Source: Streptomyces sp. NBC_01244
GTDB lineage: Bacteria > Actinomycetota > Actinomycetes > Streptomycetales > Streptomycetaceae
NCBI RefSeq assembly: GCF_035987325.1
Contig: NZ_CP108489.1
Span: forward strand, 124,001-188,000
DNA length: 64,000 bases
Direction: 5' to 3'
Shown piece by piece: positions 47,970-57,126 of the stretch; the stretch's first letter is position 1, and every line of letters begins with the position of its first letter. The notes below the pieces were generated by a model that was not told the origin of the DNA, made no database searches, and saw nothing but the letters and a program-made list of their open reading frames with translations. A program made the position numbers and the translations under genes.

Positions 47970-48632
47970 GTGTTGAAGCTCATCAACGCCGGCCTCGGCC
48001 GGACCGGTACGACATCACTCCAGGTGGCCCTGGAGCGGCTCGGCCTCGGGCCCTGCTTCCACATGTTCGAGATCGTCGACGACGACGAGCGCCTCGCGCA
48101 GTGGGAGCGGATCATCTGCGACGGCGAGCGCCCCGACTGGGCCGCGCTGTACGACGGCTTCGCCTCCGCGGTGGACGGCCCCTCCACCGTCTACTACCGG
48201 CAGATCAGCGAGGCGCTCCCCGGGACCAAGGTGGTCCTCACGGTGCGCGACGCCGAGAGCTGGTACAAGAGCACGTACGAGACGCTGTACCAGTTCGCGC
48301 TGCGGACCATGGAGCACCCGCCCGAGCCGGGCTCCCGGCAGGCCCGGCTGTTCCGCGTCGTCAACGCCCTGGTCTGGGACGGTCTCTTCGGCGGCCGGTT
48401 CTCGGACAAGGACCACGCCATCGAGGTCTACCACCGGCACACCGAGGACGTCGTACGTGCCCTCGGTGCGGACAACGTCCTCGTGTACGACGTGAAGCAG
48501 GGGTGGGAGCCGCTGTGCGCGTTCCTCGGCGTCGAGGTTCCCGACGAGGAGTTCCCGCGCGCCAACAGCACCGAGGAGATGCGTCAGCGCATAGCCCAGG
48601 CGGCCGGCGCCGCCCCGGTCTCCGCCGGCTGA
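47970..48632 (+). CDS. PAPS-dependent sulfotransferase
   Basis: This 220-residue protein has the 5'-phosphosulfate-binding loop GLGRTGTTSLQVALERLG at residues 8-25 and the 3'-phosphate region KVVLTVRDAESWYKS near 90-105. That is the pattern of the small sulfotransferase family that begins with GxGRTGT. The GTG start follows AGGACACATCACC. It would transfer sulfate from PAPS to a hydroxyl or amine of the cluster product. A cysCDN operon 8-10 kb away could supply PAPS. Confidence 0.88.
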   Translation: MLKLINAGLGRTGTTSLQVALERLGLGPCFHMFEIVDDDERLAQWERIICDGERPDWAALYDGFASAVDGPSTVYYRQISEALPGTKVVLTVRDAESWYKSTYETLYQFALRTMEHPPEPGSRQARLFRVVNALVWDGLFGGRFSDKDHAIEVYHRHTEDVVRALGADNVLVYDVKQGWEPLCAFLGVEVPDEEFPRANSTEEMRQRIAQAAGAAPVSAG

Positions 48633-48652
48633 GCGAAGCTCGCAGCACGCCC

Positions 48653-48687
48653 CGTGGGCCCGCGCCGATCACCGGCGCGGGCCCACG
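48653..48687. terminator. bidirectional terminator
   Basis: CGTGGGCCCGCGCC and GGCGCGGGCCCACG form a perfect 14-bp stem with a 7-base loop between convergent sulfotransferase and multicopper oxidase genes. Confidence 0.85.
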
Positions 48688-48697
48688 GCGCTGTGCG

Positions 48698-50626
48698 TCA
48701 GTGGTGGCCGCCCGCGTGCAGATGGACGGCCGGCGACACCACCAGGGGCCGCACCATGTGCTGCTCGTGCTCCAGCATGTGGCAGTGGTGGACGCCCCTG
48801 CCGACGACGGGGAACCGGACCGCCACCGTGACCAGCTCGCCCAGCGTGGCGTTCGGCGTGATCAGGCCGGCCGTACCCACCCGGATCACGTCCTTCTCCC
48901 CGAGCTCGTGGGCTTCCAGCGCCCCCGCGGCCTTGAACGCGATGGGCTTGGACGAGCCGCGGGTGACCCGGTGGAACCCGGTGATGTCGTAGCTCTCGCG
49001 GGACAGCACCTGGAAGTGCGACAGGTGGATGTGCATGGGGTGCGGGGACGCGGCGAGGTTGAGGTACTTCCAGATCTCCACGCTGCCCAGCGCGGCGGTG
49101 AACGTCTTGCCGTCGTCGTACGCCATCGCCGTCCTGCGCAGCGTCTTGACGGTGCCCTCGGCGTCCTGGACCTGGACGATCCCGGCGGACGGGAAGGTGA
49201 TCCCCGCCGGGTCGACCTCCTCCATCTCCCACAGCTCGGGAATGTTCGTCGAGCCGGGACCGACCACGACCACCCACCGGGGGGCGAGGTCGTGGGGCAG
49301 GTCGTGGTGGGTGAGCCGCTTGAACGTGGGCGAGAGCGCCGCCGGCAGCGCGGGTCGGCTGGAGGGCCGCTGGTCCGCGACGCGGAACTGCATCACGTCG
49401 GGCTCCAGCAGGTCGTTGAGCTTGTTGGAGGCACCGGGCGCGATGCTCTCCAGCGTGTTGACCAGCTTCAGGGCCCGCCCCCGGAACGCGCTGAAGTCGA
49501 TCATGACGTCGACGCGCTCGCCGGGGGAGAGGTTGAGCGCCCCCTCGACCGTCAGCGGCTTGTCGACCAGGCCCTGGTCGGTACCGATCACCCGCAGCGC
49601 CCCCGGGACGGGCTGACCGTCCGCCAGCAGCATCAGCCGGTAGATCCGGGAGTTCGCGCCGTTGACGATCCGGAACCGGTACCAGCGCGGCGCGACGTCC
49701 AGATACGGCCAGACCACCCCGTTGACCAGGGTGTACGGGGCCGAGTGGGTCCGCATGAGGCGCTGCGGGCCGATCATCTCCACCTTGTGGACCAGCCGCC
49801 CGGCGAGGGCACCGGACTCGTCCACGTCGAAGTTGCGGTCGCTGAGGAACAGCGGCACGTCACGGGCGCCTTCGGGCAGGTCGAGCGCCTCCTCCTCCTC
49901 GTTGCGGGAGAGGAACATGCCCGCGAGCCCGGCGTACACGCTGAAGCGGCTCACGTGATGGGTGTGGTCGTGGTACCAGAGCGTGGTCGCGGCCTGGGCG
50001 TTCGGATAGGCCGACAACTGCACGTCGCCCGGGCCTATGAGGTTCTCCATCCAGCCGTCGTTGCCGCCGCCGGTCAGCATGCCGTGCAGGTGCACCGCGG
50101 CCCACGGCTCCAGGTCCGACACACCACCGACCACCTTGGTCCCCGTGGTGCCCGGGTAGTTGGTGAGCGGGTCGGGCGCGCGGCCCGTGGGCGAGTCGAA
50201 GTCGACGGCCTTGACGGGGATGTTGCCGGTGAGCTGGTTCTCCCAGACGACCCGCAGTGGACGGCCGCTCACCGTCTTGATCGTCGGGCCCGGGTAGACG
50301 CCCTCGTACGTCCACATCGTCACCGGCGGCATCTCCGAATGCACGGTGACCTCGGCGGTGCGCATGCGGACGGTCAGCTCGTCATGGTCGCCGCGGTCGC
50401 GGGGGCGCATCACCGGCGGGATCCGCAGCGGATCCCGGAACTTGGTCAGCTTCAGCTCGGGCGCCGACGGCTCGGGCCCTCCGGCAGTCGCGGCGGCCGC
50501 ACCGTCCGACTTGAAGAAGGGGGTGGCGGTCACGAGGGCGCCCAGGCCGGCGACGGTGCCGTAGCGCAGCAGCGTACGGCGGTTCGGCCCGGAAGGCTCG
50601 AATGTTTCGGAAGCTGTGGGATCCAT
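48698..50626 (-). CDS. Tat-exported multicopper oxidase, phenoxazinone-synthase-like
   Basis: The 642-residue protein starts with a twin-arginine signal (NRRTLLRYGTVAGLGALV). It has all four copper motifs: HLHG, WYHDHTHH, HPMHIHLSHFQVL and HHCHMLEHEQHM. The length and spacing match the bacterial phenoxazinone synthase/CotA/bilirubin-oxidase group rather than two-domain laccases. These enzymes couple aminophenols or phenols oxidatively outside the membrane. In an aromatic polyketide cluster it is a candidate for late oxidation or dimerisation, though many Streptomyces have such genes unrelated to clusters. Confidence 0.9.
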   Translation of the reverse strand: MDPTASETFEPSGPNRRTLLRYGTVAGLGALVTATPFFKSDGAAAATAGGPEPSAPELKLTKFRDPLRIPPVMRPRDRGDHDELTVRMRTAEVTVHSEMPPVTMWTYEGVYPGPTIKTVSGRPLRVVWENQLTGNIPVKAVDFDSPTGRAPDPLTNYPGTTGTKVVGGVSDLEPWAAVHLHGMLTGGGNDGWMENLIGPGDVQLSAYPNAQAATTLWYHDHTHHVSRFSVYAGLAGMFLSRNEEEEALDLPEGARDVPLFLSDRNFDVDESGALAGRLVHKVEMIGPQRLMRTHSAPYTLVNGVVWPYLDVAPRWYRFRIVNGANSRIYRLMLLADGQPVPGALRVIGTDQGLVDKPLTVEGALNLSPGERVDVMIDFSAFRGRALKLVNTLESIAPGASNKLNDLLEPDVMQFRVADQRPSSRPALPAALSPTFKRLTHHDLPHDLAPRWVVVVGPGSTNIPELWEMEEVDPAGITFPSAGIVQVQDAEGTVKTLRRTAMAYDDGKTFTAALGSVEIWKYLNLAASPHPMHIHLSHFQVLSRESYDITGFHRVTRGSSKPIAFKAAGALEAHELGEKDVIRVGTAGLITPNATLGELVTVAVRFPVVGRGVHHCHMLEHEQHMVRPLVVSPAVHLHAGGHH

Positions 50627-50676
50627 TCGCCCGAGGCTAGGGGCGGCCGCTTTCGCCGAACTCGTGCTCGGCTCTA

Positions 50677-50702
50677 GGACGTGTCTTCCGGACGTGTCTT
50701 CC
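50677..50702. repeat. two exact 13-bp tandem copies
   Basis: GGACGTGTCTTCC occurs twice without spacer, about 50-75 bases upstream of the multicopper oxidase start. It could be an operator or a chance duplication. Confidence 0.6.
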
Positions 50703-50720
50703 GGACGGGCCCGGCGCCGG

Positions 50721-50753
50721 CGGACGGCCCTGCCGCTTCGGCAAGGCCGTCCG
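50721..50753. terminator. terminator after the ABC exporter gene
   Basis: CGGACGGCC-C-TGCCG and CGGCA-A-GGCCGTCCG pair with one internal mismatch and a 3-base loop, starting 12 bases beyond the leftward ABC gene's stop. Confidence 0.75.
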
Positions 50754-50764
50754 GGGAGCGGGGT

Positions 50765-52558
50765 TCAGACCGCTATCGGCTCGCTGTCCCGGTTGATGAG
50801 CGTCGCGTAGTGGCCACCGCGCAGGATCAGCTCGTCGTGGGTGCCGCGCTCGGAGACCCGGCCGCGGTCCAGCACGATGATCTCGTCGGAGTTGCGGACC
50901 GTCGACAGCCGGTGGGCGACCGTGATGGTGGTACGGCCCACGCTCGCCGCGTCGATGGCCTTCTGCACGGCCTGCTCGGTCTGGGTGTCGAGGGCACTGG
51001 TGGCCTCGTCGAGCACCAGGATCGGCGGGTCGCGCAGGATGGTCCGGGCGATCGCCAGCCGCTGCTTCTCGCCGCCGGAGAACCGGTACCCGCGCTCGCC
51101 GACCACCGTGTCGTAGCCGTCGGGGAGCAGCATCAGATAGTCGTGGATGTGGGCGATCCGCGCCGCCGCGAACAGCTCCTCGTCGGTCGCGTCGGGCTTG
51201 GCGAACCGCAGGTTGTCCGCGACCGTGGCGTGGAACAGGTACGTCTCCTGGGAGACGACGCCGACCGCGGACGTGAGCGTGTCGAAGGACAGGTCGCGCA
51301 CGTCGACCCCGTCGATCGTGACGGAACCGGACGTGACGTCGTAGAGCCGCGGGATGAGGTAGCTGAGCGTGGTCTTCCCCGAGCCGGTCTCTCCGACGAT
51401 CGCGAGGCTGCGGCCCGCGGGAATGGTCACGTCGACGCCGGCCAGCGTCGGCTGCTTCGTTCCCGTGTAGGAGAAGCCGACCCCCCGCATGCGCACCTCC
51501 CCCCGCAAGACGGCCGGCTCGACCGGCCGCTCCGGCTCGGCGATGTCCACGGGCAGGTCGAGGTACTCGAAGATTCGGCTGAACAGCTCGAGAGAGCCCT
51601 GGATCTCGATCCCGACGGTCAGCAGCCGCTGCGCCGGGCGGAACAGGCTCTGCTGGAGCGAGGTGAAGGCGACCAGGGAGCCGATGGAGATGGACATGTG
51701 GCCGTTGCTCGAGGTCAGCCCCGTGACCCAGTAGATCACCGCCGGCATGGAGGCTATGACGATCCAGATCGTGGACTGGTACCACAGGCCCGCGGTGGTG
51801 ACGCGCACCTCGACATCGGTGAGCTTGCGCGACTGCCGCGCGAAGTCGTCGGTCAGGGAGCGGGAGCGGCCCATGGTGTGGCTGAGCAGGATCCCGCTGA
51901 TCGACAGCGACTCCTGCATGGTCGAGGAGAGCCCGGCGAGCTGGCCCTGCCGGTCACGGGTGATGTGGCGCCGCTCGTTCCCGACGCGACGGCTCACCAG
52001 GGCGAACGCCGGAAGCATGAGCATGGACGCGAGCGTCAGCCGCCAGTCGAGCAGGAACATGGCGGTCGTCGAGGCGAGGACGATGGTGATGTCGGACAGC
52101 AGAGCCGTGGCGGTGGTCGTCACGGTGACCTGCATCCCGCCGATGTCGTTGGCGATGCGCGACTGCACCTCGCCGGTACGGGTGCGGGCGAAGAAGGCCA
52201 GCGACATCCGCTGGAGGTGGGCGTACACCGCCGTGCGCAGGTCGTGCATGACCAGCTGGCCCACCGTGGCCGACACGTGCGTCTGCCAGACGTTGAACGA
52301 GCTGGTGGTGACCGACACCACGATCATGCCGAGGGCGAGCAGGGACAGCAGCCCCAGCCTGTCCTGAGGCAGCGCCGTGTCCATGACCTCACGGATCAGG
52401 AACGGGTTGATCAGGGAGACCAGGGAGGAGGCCGCGACCAGGAACACGACGGACAGCAGCCGCCTTCTGTACGGGCGGAACAGCCCGAGGACGCGTCGCA
52501 GCTGGCCGTCCTTCATCAGTGCCTGGGGACGCGTGATGCCCGAGCTGGCGCTGCCCAC
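50765..52558 (-). CDS. ABC exporter (fused membrane and ATPase domains)
   Basis: This 597-residue half-transporter has six predicted membrane helices in the first 320 residues. An ATPase domain follows with Walker A GETGSGKTT, Q-loop VVSQETYLF, signature FSGGEKQR and Walker B ILVLDEATSALD. Such homodimeric ABCB/MsbA-like proteins export lipophilic products. The GTG start follows AAGGAGGCCAGG. With the adjacent copper oxidase it may handle export and extracellular maturation of the cluster product. Confidence 0.9.
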   Translation of the reverse strand: MGSASSGITRPQALMKDGQLRRVLGLFRPYRRRLLSVVFLVAASSLVSLINPFLIREVMDTALPQDRLGLLSLLALGMIVVSVTTSSFNVWQTHVSATVGQLVMHDLRTAVYAHLQRMSLAFFARTRTGEVQSRIANDIGGMQVTVTTTATALLSDITIVLASTTAMFLLDWRLTLASMLMLPAFALVSRRVGNERRHITRDRQGQLAGLSSTMQESLSISGILLSHTMGRSRSLTDDFARQSRKLTDVEVRVTTAGLWYQSTIWIVIASMPAVIYWVTGLTSSNGHMSISIGSLVAFTSLQQSLFRPAQRLLTVGIEIQGSLELFSRIFEYLDLPVDIAEPERPVEPAVLRGEVRMRGVGFSYTGTKQPTLAGVDVTIPAGRSLAIVGETGSGKTTLSYLIPRLYDVTSGSVTIDGVDVRDLSFDTLTSAVGVVSQETYLFHATVADNLRFAKPDATDEELFAAARIAHIHDYLMLLPDGYDTVVGERGYRFSGGEKQRLAIARTILRDPPILVLDEATSALDTQTEQAVQKAIDAASVGRTTITVAHRLSTVRNSDEIIVLDRGRVSERGTHDELILRGGHYATLINRDSEPIAV

Positions 52559-52606
52559 CCTGGCCTCCTTCTCTATGGGGTCGGTTCCGGTCGATCCAGG
52601 TCGTGC

Positions 52607-52825
52607 CTACTGCAGTTGCTTGACCAGTGCCGCCCACTGGGCGAGCTCCGCTTCCGACAGCGCCGGCAGGCACGGCTGGTCATCGGGCAGGGCGGTGAGT
52701 TCCTTCCATGCGTACGGGGGGTACATGCCGTTCCACGCGAACCCCGTCCACATCAGGCCTTCACCGAATTTCTTCCACAGGGATCGCAAAGCGGACCTGG
52801 GCTTCGCGCCCATGTCGATCTCCAT
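52607..52825 (-). CDS. small Trp-rich protein (72 aa)
   Basis: The product has a basic start, then WKKFGEGLMWTGFAWNGMYPPYAWKEL and a helical end (SEAELAQWAALVKQLQ). It resembles short actinomycete proteins often found in biosynthetic clusters (DUF6059-like), but I cannot be sure of the family. It lacks the MbtH signature. No good ribosome site precedes the ATG. It lies 48 bases upstream of the ABC exporter gene on the same strand, probably in one transcript. Confidence 0.6.
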   Translation of the reverse strand: MEIDMGAKPRSALRSLWKKFGEGLMWTGFAWNGMYPPYAWKELTALPDDQPCLPALSEAELAQWAALVKQLQ

Positions 52826-52851
52826 TCGCAGAGGAACCGCCCGACGTCATC

Positions 52852-52869
52852 TTGTGCAACGTTGCTCAA
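52852..52869. promoter_or_regulatory. palindrome upstream of small gene and exporter
   Basis: TTG-T-GCAAC and GTTGC-T-CAA form an 18-bp palindrome, with one central mismatch per arm, 27 bases before the small-gene start. Its place suggests an operator controlling the small gene and ABC exporter. Confidence 0.45.
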
Positions 52870-52912
52870 CGGACATCGGGACCGTGTCGAGTCCCGCTGG
52901 AGGACGGGCGCC

Positions 52913-53830
52913 TCAGCGCGCGGCCAGCAGCCCGCGGCTGCGCAGCACCCGGCGCTCCAGCGGGCTGAAGAACAGCAGGTCGATGGCGACGCCGACGACG
53001 AAGATCAGGAGGATGCCGAGCATCACACCCGGCATGTCGGAGAACTCCCGCTGGTTCTGCAGGTAGCGGCCGAGGCCGATCCCCAGCTCGGGGGAGGAGG
53101 CGATGAGCTCGGCGGCCATCAGCGCCCGCCAGGAGAACGCCCAGCCCTGCTTCAGCCCGGCCAGGTACCCGGGCAGGGCGCCGGGCAGCAGCACGTGCCG
53201 GGCGCCGCGCAGACCGCTCGCACCGAGCGTGCGCCCGGCCCTCAGGGTCAGCGGAGGCACCTGGTCGATCCCGGCGATCAGGCCGTTGGCGATCGAGGGC
53301 ACCGAGCCCAGCAGGATCACGGCGTACATGGCCGAGTTGTTGATGCCGAGCCAGATGACGGCGGCCGGCACCCAGGCGACCGAAGGCAGCGACTGCAGGC
53401 CCGCCAGCACCGGTCCGATGGCGGCTCGTACCGGCTTGACCTGGGCGACGAACAGGCCGATCGGCGTACCGATCGCGACGGCCGCCAGGAAGCCCGAGAC
53501 GCCGCGCCACAGGCTGGTCCAGACGATGGAGAACAGGGTGCCCTCGTCCCAGAGGACCGTGAGCGAGTGCCACACGTTCGCCGGGCTCGGCAGCTTTTCG
53601 GGGCTGGTCAGGTGCAGGCTGTAGGCGAGCTGCCAGGCACCGACGACCAGCACGATGCCCAGGATCGGCGGCAGCACCTTCTTCTTCAGCACCTGGCTGA
53701 ACGAGGCGCGCTGCGTGTGGGCGGCCTCCAGCGCGTCGAGACCGGCCCCCAGGGTGTCGAGGCCGGCCCCCGCGCCGTCGCGTCGGACGGCGCGGTCGCC
53801 CGCCGCGGGCAGGGTGTCAGTGCTGGACAT
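52913..53830 (-). CDS. ssuC: ABC transporter permease, sulfonate/sulfate type
   Basis: The 305-residue membrane protein has about six hydrophobic segments and the permease EAA-like loop (GASGLRGARHVLLPGALPGYLAGLKQGWAFSW), as in SsuC/TauC/NrtB permeases. The ATG follows GGGGAG and overlaps the ATPase gene by 14 bases. It is the last gene of the leftward cysC-cysD-cysN-ssuABC operon, so sulfur uptake is the likely role. Confidence 0.85.
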   Translation of the reverse strand: MSSTDTLPAAGDRAVRRDGAGAGLDTLGAGLDALEAAHTQRASFSQVLKKKVLPPILGIVLVVGAWQLAYSLHLTSPEKLPSPANVWHSLTVLWDEGTLFSIVWTSLWRGVSGFLAAVAIGTPIGLFVAQVKPVRAAIGPVLAGLQSLPSVAWVPAAVIWLGINNSAMYAVILLGSVPSIANGLIAGIDQVPPLTLRAGRTLGASGLRGARHVLLPGALPGYLAGLKQGWAFSWRALMAAELIASSPELGIGLGRYLQNQREFSDMPGVMLGILLIFVVGVAIDLLFFSPLERRVLRSRGLLAAR

Positions 53831-54620
53831 GGCGGCGGATCTCCCCACGCAGGTGCTCGGTGATTTCGGTGGACAGCGCCGCGACCTCGCGGGACTCGCC
53901 CCGCAGTGAATGCGGCAGGTCGACGCGCCACTCGCGGGCGATCCGGCCGGGACGGGACGACAGCAGGACGACGCGCTGGGCGAGGCGCACGGCCTCTCTG
54001 ACGTTGTGGGTGACGAACAGGACGGTGAGCCTGCGCTGGTTCCAGATCCGGGTGATCTCCTCGTGGAGGACGTCCCGGGTGATGGCGTCGAGTGCGGCGA
54101 ACGGCTCGTCCATCAGCAGTACGTTGCTGCCCTGGGCGAGCGAGCGGGCCATGGCCACGCGCTGGCGCATGCCGCCGGACAGCTCGTGCACCCGCTTGCG
54201 GTACGCGCCGCCGAGGCGGACCAGTTCCAGCAGCCGCTCGGCCTCGGGCTTGCGCTCCTCGCGCGGTACGCCCGCCAGGCGCAGCGCCAGCTCGATGTTG
54301 CGACCCGCGCTCAGCCACGGGAACAGTGCGTGGTCCTGGAACATCAGCGACGGCCGGGTGCCGGCCACCTCGATGGATCCGGCGCTGGGTTCGTCGAGCC
54401 CCGCCACCAGGTTCAACAGGGTGGACTTGCCACAGCCGGAAGCGCCGAGCAGGGTGACGAACTCACCCGGGGCCACGTCCAGGCTGATGTCGTCGAGCAC
54501 GACGGAGGCCGCGCCGGGGCGGCCGAAGGCCTTGGAGACATGCGAGAGCCGGACCGCCGGGTACTCGTCCGTGGTCTCGACGACGGGGGCGCACTTCGGA
54601 ATGGTCAGTGCCGTGGTCAT
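53817..54620 (-). CDS. ssuB: ABC transporter ATPase, sulfonate/sulfate type
   Basis: The 267-residue ATPase has Walker A GASGCGKST, Q-loop MFQDHALFPW, signature LSGGMRQR and Walker B VLLMDEPFAALD, with the SsuB/TauB/NrtC pattern. The ATG is chosen because AGGAGG lies eight bases upstream; the GTG nine bases earlier is too close to it. It powers the neighbouring permease and lipoprotein. Confidence 0.88.
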   Translation of the reverse strand: MTTALTIPKCAPVVETTDEYPAVRLSHVSKAFGRPGAASVVLDDISLDVAPGEFVTLLGASGCGKSTLLNLVAGLDEPSAGSIEVAGTRPSLMFQDHALFPWLSAGRNIELALRLAGVPREERKPEAERLLELVRLGGAYRKRVHELSGGMRQRVAMARSLAQGSNVLLMDEPFAALDAITRDVLHEEITRIWNQRRLTVLFVTHNVREAVRLAQRVVLLSSRPGRIAREWRVDLPHSLRGESREVAALSTEITEHLRGEIRRHVQH

Positions 54621-54692
54621 TGCGGACACCTCCTGCGGGAGTGGACGGGGCGCTGCGGGGAGCTGCTGCGCGGAGCTAGGGGGTGCGGGTCG

Positions 54693-55796
54693 TCACTTGA
54701 CGCCGAGCCCGGCGTCCGCCACGGCGGGCCTGCCCGCAGCCGTGAGCACCTTGTTGAGCAGGGTCAGGTCGACGATCCCGGCGAGTTCGGGCTTGTCGAG
54801 CAGGCCCGCGGCGACCGCGTGGTCGGCCCCGGTCTGCAGGGTGGCGGCCAGCGGGTCGTCGATGAAGTCGATGCCGGCCCACGCGGGGTCGAGGATGGCG
54901 GCCGGCAGCGCGTTGCCCGTGTCGGCCTTGATCCGCAGGTTGGCGTCGGCCTTCGCCTTCTCCGGGTCGGCCTTGATGAAGGCGTTGGCCGCCACGGCGC
55001 CGCGCAGCACGGCCTCGACCACGTCGGGGTGCGCGGCCAGGAACTTCTGCGAGACGATGATGTTGGTGGTCACGAACACGCCGCCCGGCCACAGCGACTT
55101 CTCGTCCAGCAGGACCTTCGCACCGAGCGTGACCAGCCTGGAGGCGGTCGGCTCGGGCACCCAGGCGCCGTCGATGGAGCCGGACTTGTACGCCTCCGGC
55201 ACCACCTTGTTCTCCGTACGGAGCACATTGACGTCACCCGCGCCGGAGGCCGGGTCCACCTTGTAGCCCTTGCCCGCCAGATAGTTCAGCAGGGCGACGT
55301 CCTGGGTACCGCCGAGCTGCGGGGTGGCGATCTTCTTGCCCCGGAGGTCGTCCAGCGAACCGATCTTCGCCGGGTTGACCACCAGCTTGACACCGCCGGA
55401 GGCCGAGCCGCCGATGATCCGCAGGGAGGTGCCGTGCGACTTGGCGTAGCCGTTGATCGCCGAGTTCGGGCCGATCCAGCCGATGTCGATCGAACCGGCG
55501 TTGAGCGCCTCGATTTCGGCCGGGCCGGCGTTGAAGTACTGGGACTTGATCCGGGTCGACCCCAGCTCCTTCTGGAACAGGCCGTCCTGCAGGCCCACCA
55601 GGGCGGTCGCGTGCGTGAGGTTCGGGAAGTAGCCGATCTTCACGGTGTCGGCGGAGAGCTTCGCACCCGAGACGCCCACGGTCTGCTTCGGGGCTTCGTC
55701 GGCACTGGCGCCGTAGCTGCAGCCCGACAGCAGTCCGGCGGCCGTGGTCACGGCGACGGCCGCCATGGCCACGCGCCCGATCGTCTGGTGGTGCAT
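54693..55796 (-). CDS. ssuA: sulfonate/sulfate-ester-binding lipoprotein
   Basis: The 367-residue protein has a lipoprotein signal with lipobox LLSGC (Cys26) and the SsuA/NMT1 fold: KIGYFPNLTHATALVGLQDGLFQ, FNAGPAEIEALNAGSIDIGWIGPNSAI. It should capture aliphatic sulfonates or a related sulfur source outside the membrane. Its ATG overlaps the cysN stop (TGATG), which links sulfur uptake directly to activation genes. Confidence 0.88.
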   Translation of the reverse strand: MHHQTIGRVAMAAVAVTTAAGLLSGCSYGASADEAPKQTVGVSGAKLSADTVKIGYFPNLTHATALVGLQDGLFQKELGSTRIKSQYFNAGPAEIEALNAGSIDIGWIGPNSAINGYAKSHGTSLRIIGGSASGGVKLVVNPAKIGSLDDLRGKKIATPQLGGTQDVALLNYLAGKGYKVDPASGAGDVNVLRTENKVVPEAYKSGSIDGAWVPEPTASRLVTLGAKVLLDEKSLWPGGVFVTTNIIVSQKFLAAHPDVVEAVLRGAVAANAFIKADPEKAKADANLRIKADTGNALPAAILDPAWAGIDFIDDPLAATLQTGADHAVAAGLLDKPELAGIVDLTLLNKVLTAAGRPAVADAGLGVK

Positions 55797-57124
55797 CAGA
55801 CCCAGTCCTCCTCGTCGATTGCCGCGGCCTTGCGCCGTACGGTCTCGAAGGGCTCGCCCGCCATGCCGGCTGCGAGGGTGGTGCCGTCGGCCGGGTCGAT
55901 CAGCAGGAACGAGCCCGTCCGGCGGTTGTCGGCGTAGGGGTCGAGCGAGAGCGGCTCGGCCGTGCGCAGCACGACGTGGCCGATGTCGTTGACCTGCAGA
56001 CCCTCGGCGCCGGGGCGCCGTTCGAGGGTGCTGATGTCGATCCGGTACGAGATGTCCTTGACCACGGCGCGCACGGTGCGGGTGGTGTGCTTGAGCAACA
56101 CCTTGGCGCCGACGTGCAGGGGGCGCTCGTTGAGGTGGCAGACGCTGGCCTCGATGTCCTTGGTGGGCTCCTCGGCCGTGCCCCCGGCCGCGATCAGGTC
56201 GCCGCGCGAGATGTCGATGTCGTCGGTGAGCCGGACGGTGACGGACTGGGGCGCCCAGGCGACGTCCGTCTGCGTACCGAGCGCGTCGATGGCCGCGACG
56301 GCGGTGGTGTGTCCGGAGGGCAGGACGGTGACGGCGTCCCCGACGCGCAGGACGCCGGAGGCGATCTGGCCGGCGTAGCCGCGGTAGTCGGGGTGCTCGG
56401 CGCTCTGCGGGCGGATCACGTACTGGACGGGGAAGCGGGCGGGCTCTTCCCTCGGGTCACTGCCGACCGGGACGGTCTCCAGGTGCTCCAGCAGGGTCCG
56501 GCCGCCGTACCAGTCCATGTTGGCGGAGGGTTCGACGACGTTGTCGCCGGCCAGCGCGGAGAGCGGGATCGCCACGACGTTCTTGACCCCGAGCGTGGCG
56601 GCGTAGGAGGTGAACTCCTCGGCGATCTCCGCGAAGACGCATTCCTTGTAGCCCACCAGGTCCATCTTGTTGACGGCGAGGACCACGTGCGGGACCCGCA
56701 GCAGGGCCGCGACCGCGGTGTGCCGGCGGGTCTGCTCGACCATGCCGTTGCGGGCGTCGACCAGCACCACGGCGAGGTCGGCGGTGGAGGCGCCGGTGAC
56801 CATGTTGCGGGTGTACTGCACGTGCCCGGGGGTGTCGGCCAGGATGAACCGGCGCCGGGTGGTGGCGAAGTAGCGGTAGGCCACGTCGATGGTGATGCCC
56901 TGCTCTCGCTCGGCGCGCAGGCCGTCGGTGAGCAGTGCGAGGTCGGGGGTGTCCTGGCCGCGGCTGGCCGAGACCCGCTCCACGGCTTCCAGCTGGTCGG
57001 TGAGGACCGACTTGGAGTCGTGCAGCAGGCGGCCGACCAGGGTGGACTTGCCGTCGTCGACGGAGCCCGCGGTCGCGAAGCGCAGCAGCGTGGTGGCGCT
57101 GAGCTGCTCGGTGGTTGTGGTCAT
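55796..57124 (-). CDS. cysN: sulfate adenylyltransferase large subunit (GTPase)
   Basis: This 442-residue translation-factor-type GTPase has GSVDDGKSTLVGRLLHDSK (G1), DTPGHVQYTRNM (G3) and NKMD (G4). It works with CysD to make adenosine 5'-phosphosulfate. No CysC domain is fused, in keeping with the separate cysC gene. It lies two bases after cysD. The operon order matches the sulfate-assimilation operon usual in Streptomyces, except for the missing reductase genes upstream. Confidence 0.93.
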   Translation of the reverse strand: MTTTTEQLSATTLLRFATAGSVDDGKSTLVGRLLHDSKSVLTDQLEAVERVSASRGQDTPDLALLTDGLRAEREQGITIDVAYRYFATTRRRFILADTPGHVQYTRNMVTGASTADLAVVLVDARNGMVEQTRRHTAVAALLRVPHVVLAVNKMDLVGYKECVFAEIAEEFTSYAATLGVKNVVAIPLSALAGDNVVEPSANMDWYGGRTLLEHLETVPVGSDPREEPARFPVQYVIRPQSAEHPDYRGYAGQIASGVLRVGDAVTVLPSGHTTAVAAIDALGTQTDVAWAPQSVTVRLTDDIDISRGDLIAAGGTAEEPTKDIEASVCHLNERPLHVGAKVLLKHTTRTVRAVVKDISYRIDISTLERRPGAEGLQVNDIGHVVLRTAEPLSLDPYADNRRTGSFLLIDPADGTTLAAGMAGEPFETVRRKAAAIDEEDWV

Positions 57125-57126
57125 CC

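Noticed and set aside
52607..52825. MbtH-like NRPS partner
   Set aside because: The size is right, but the MbtH signature (NxExQxSxWP and downstream Trp pattern) is absent and no NRPS is present.
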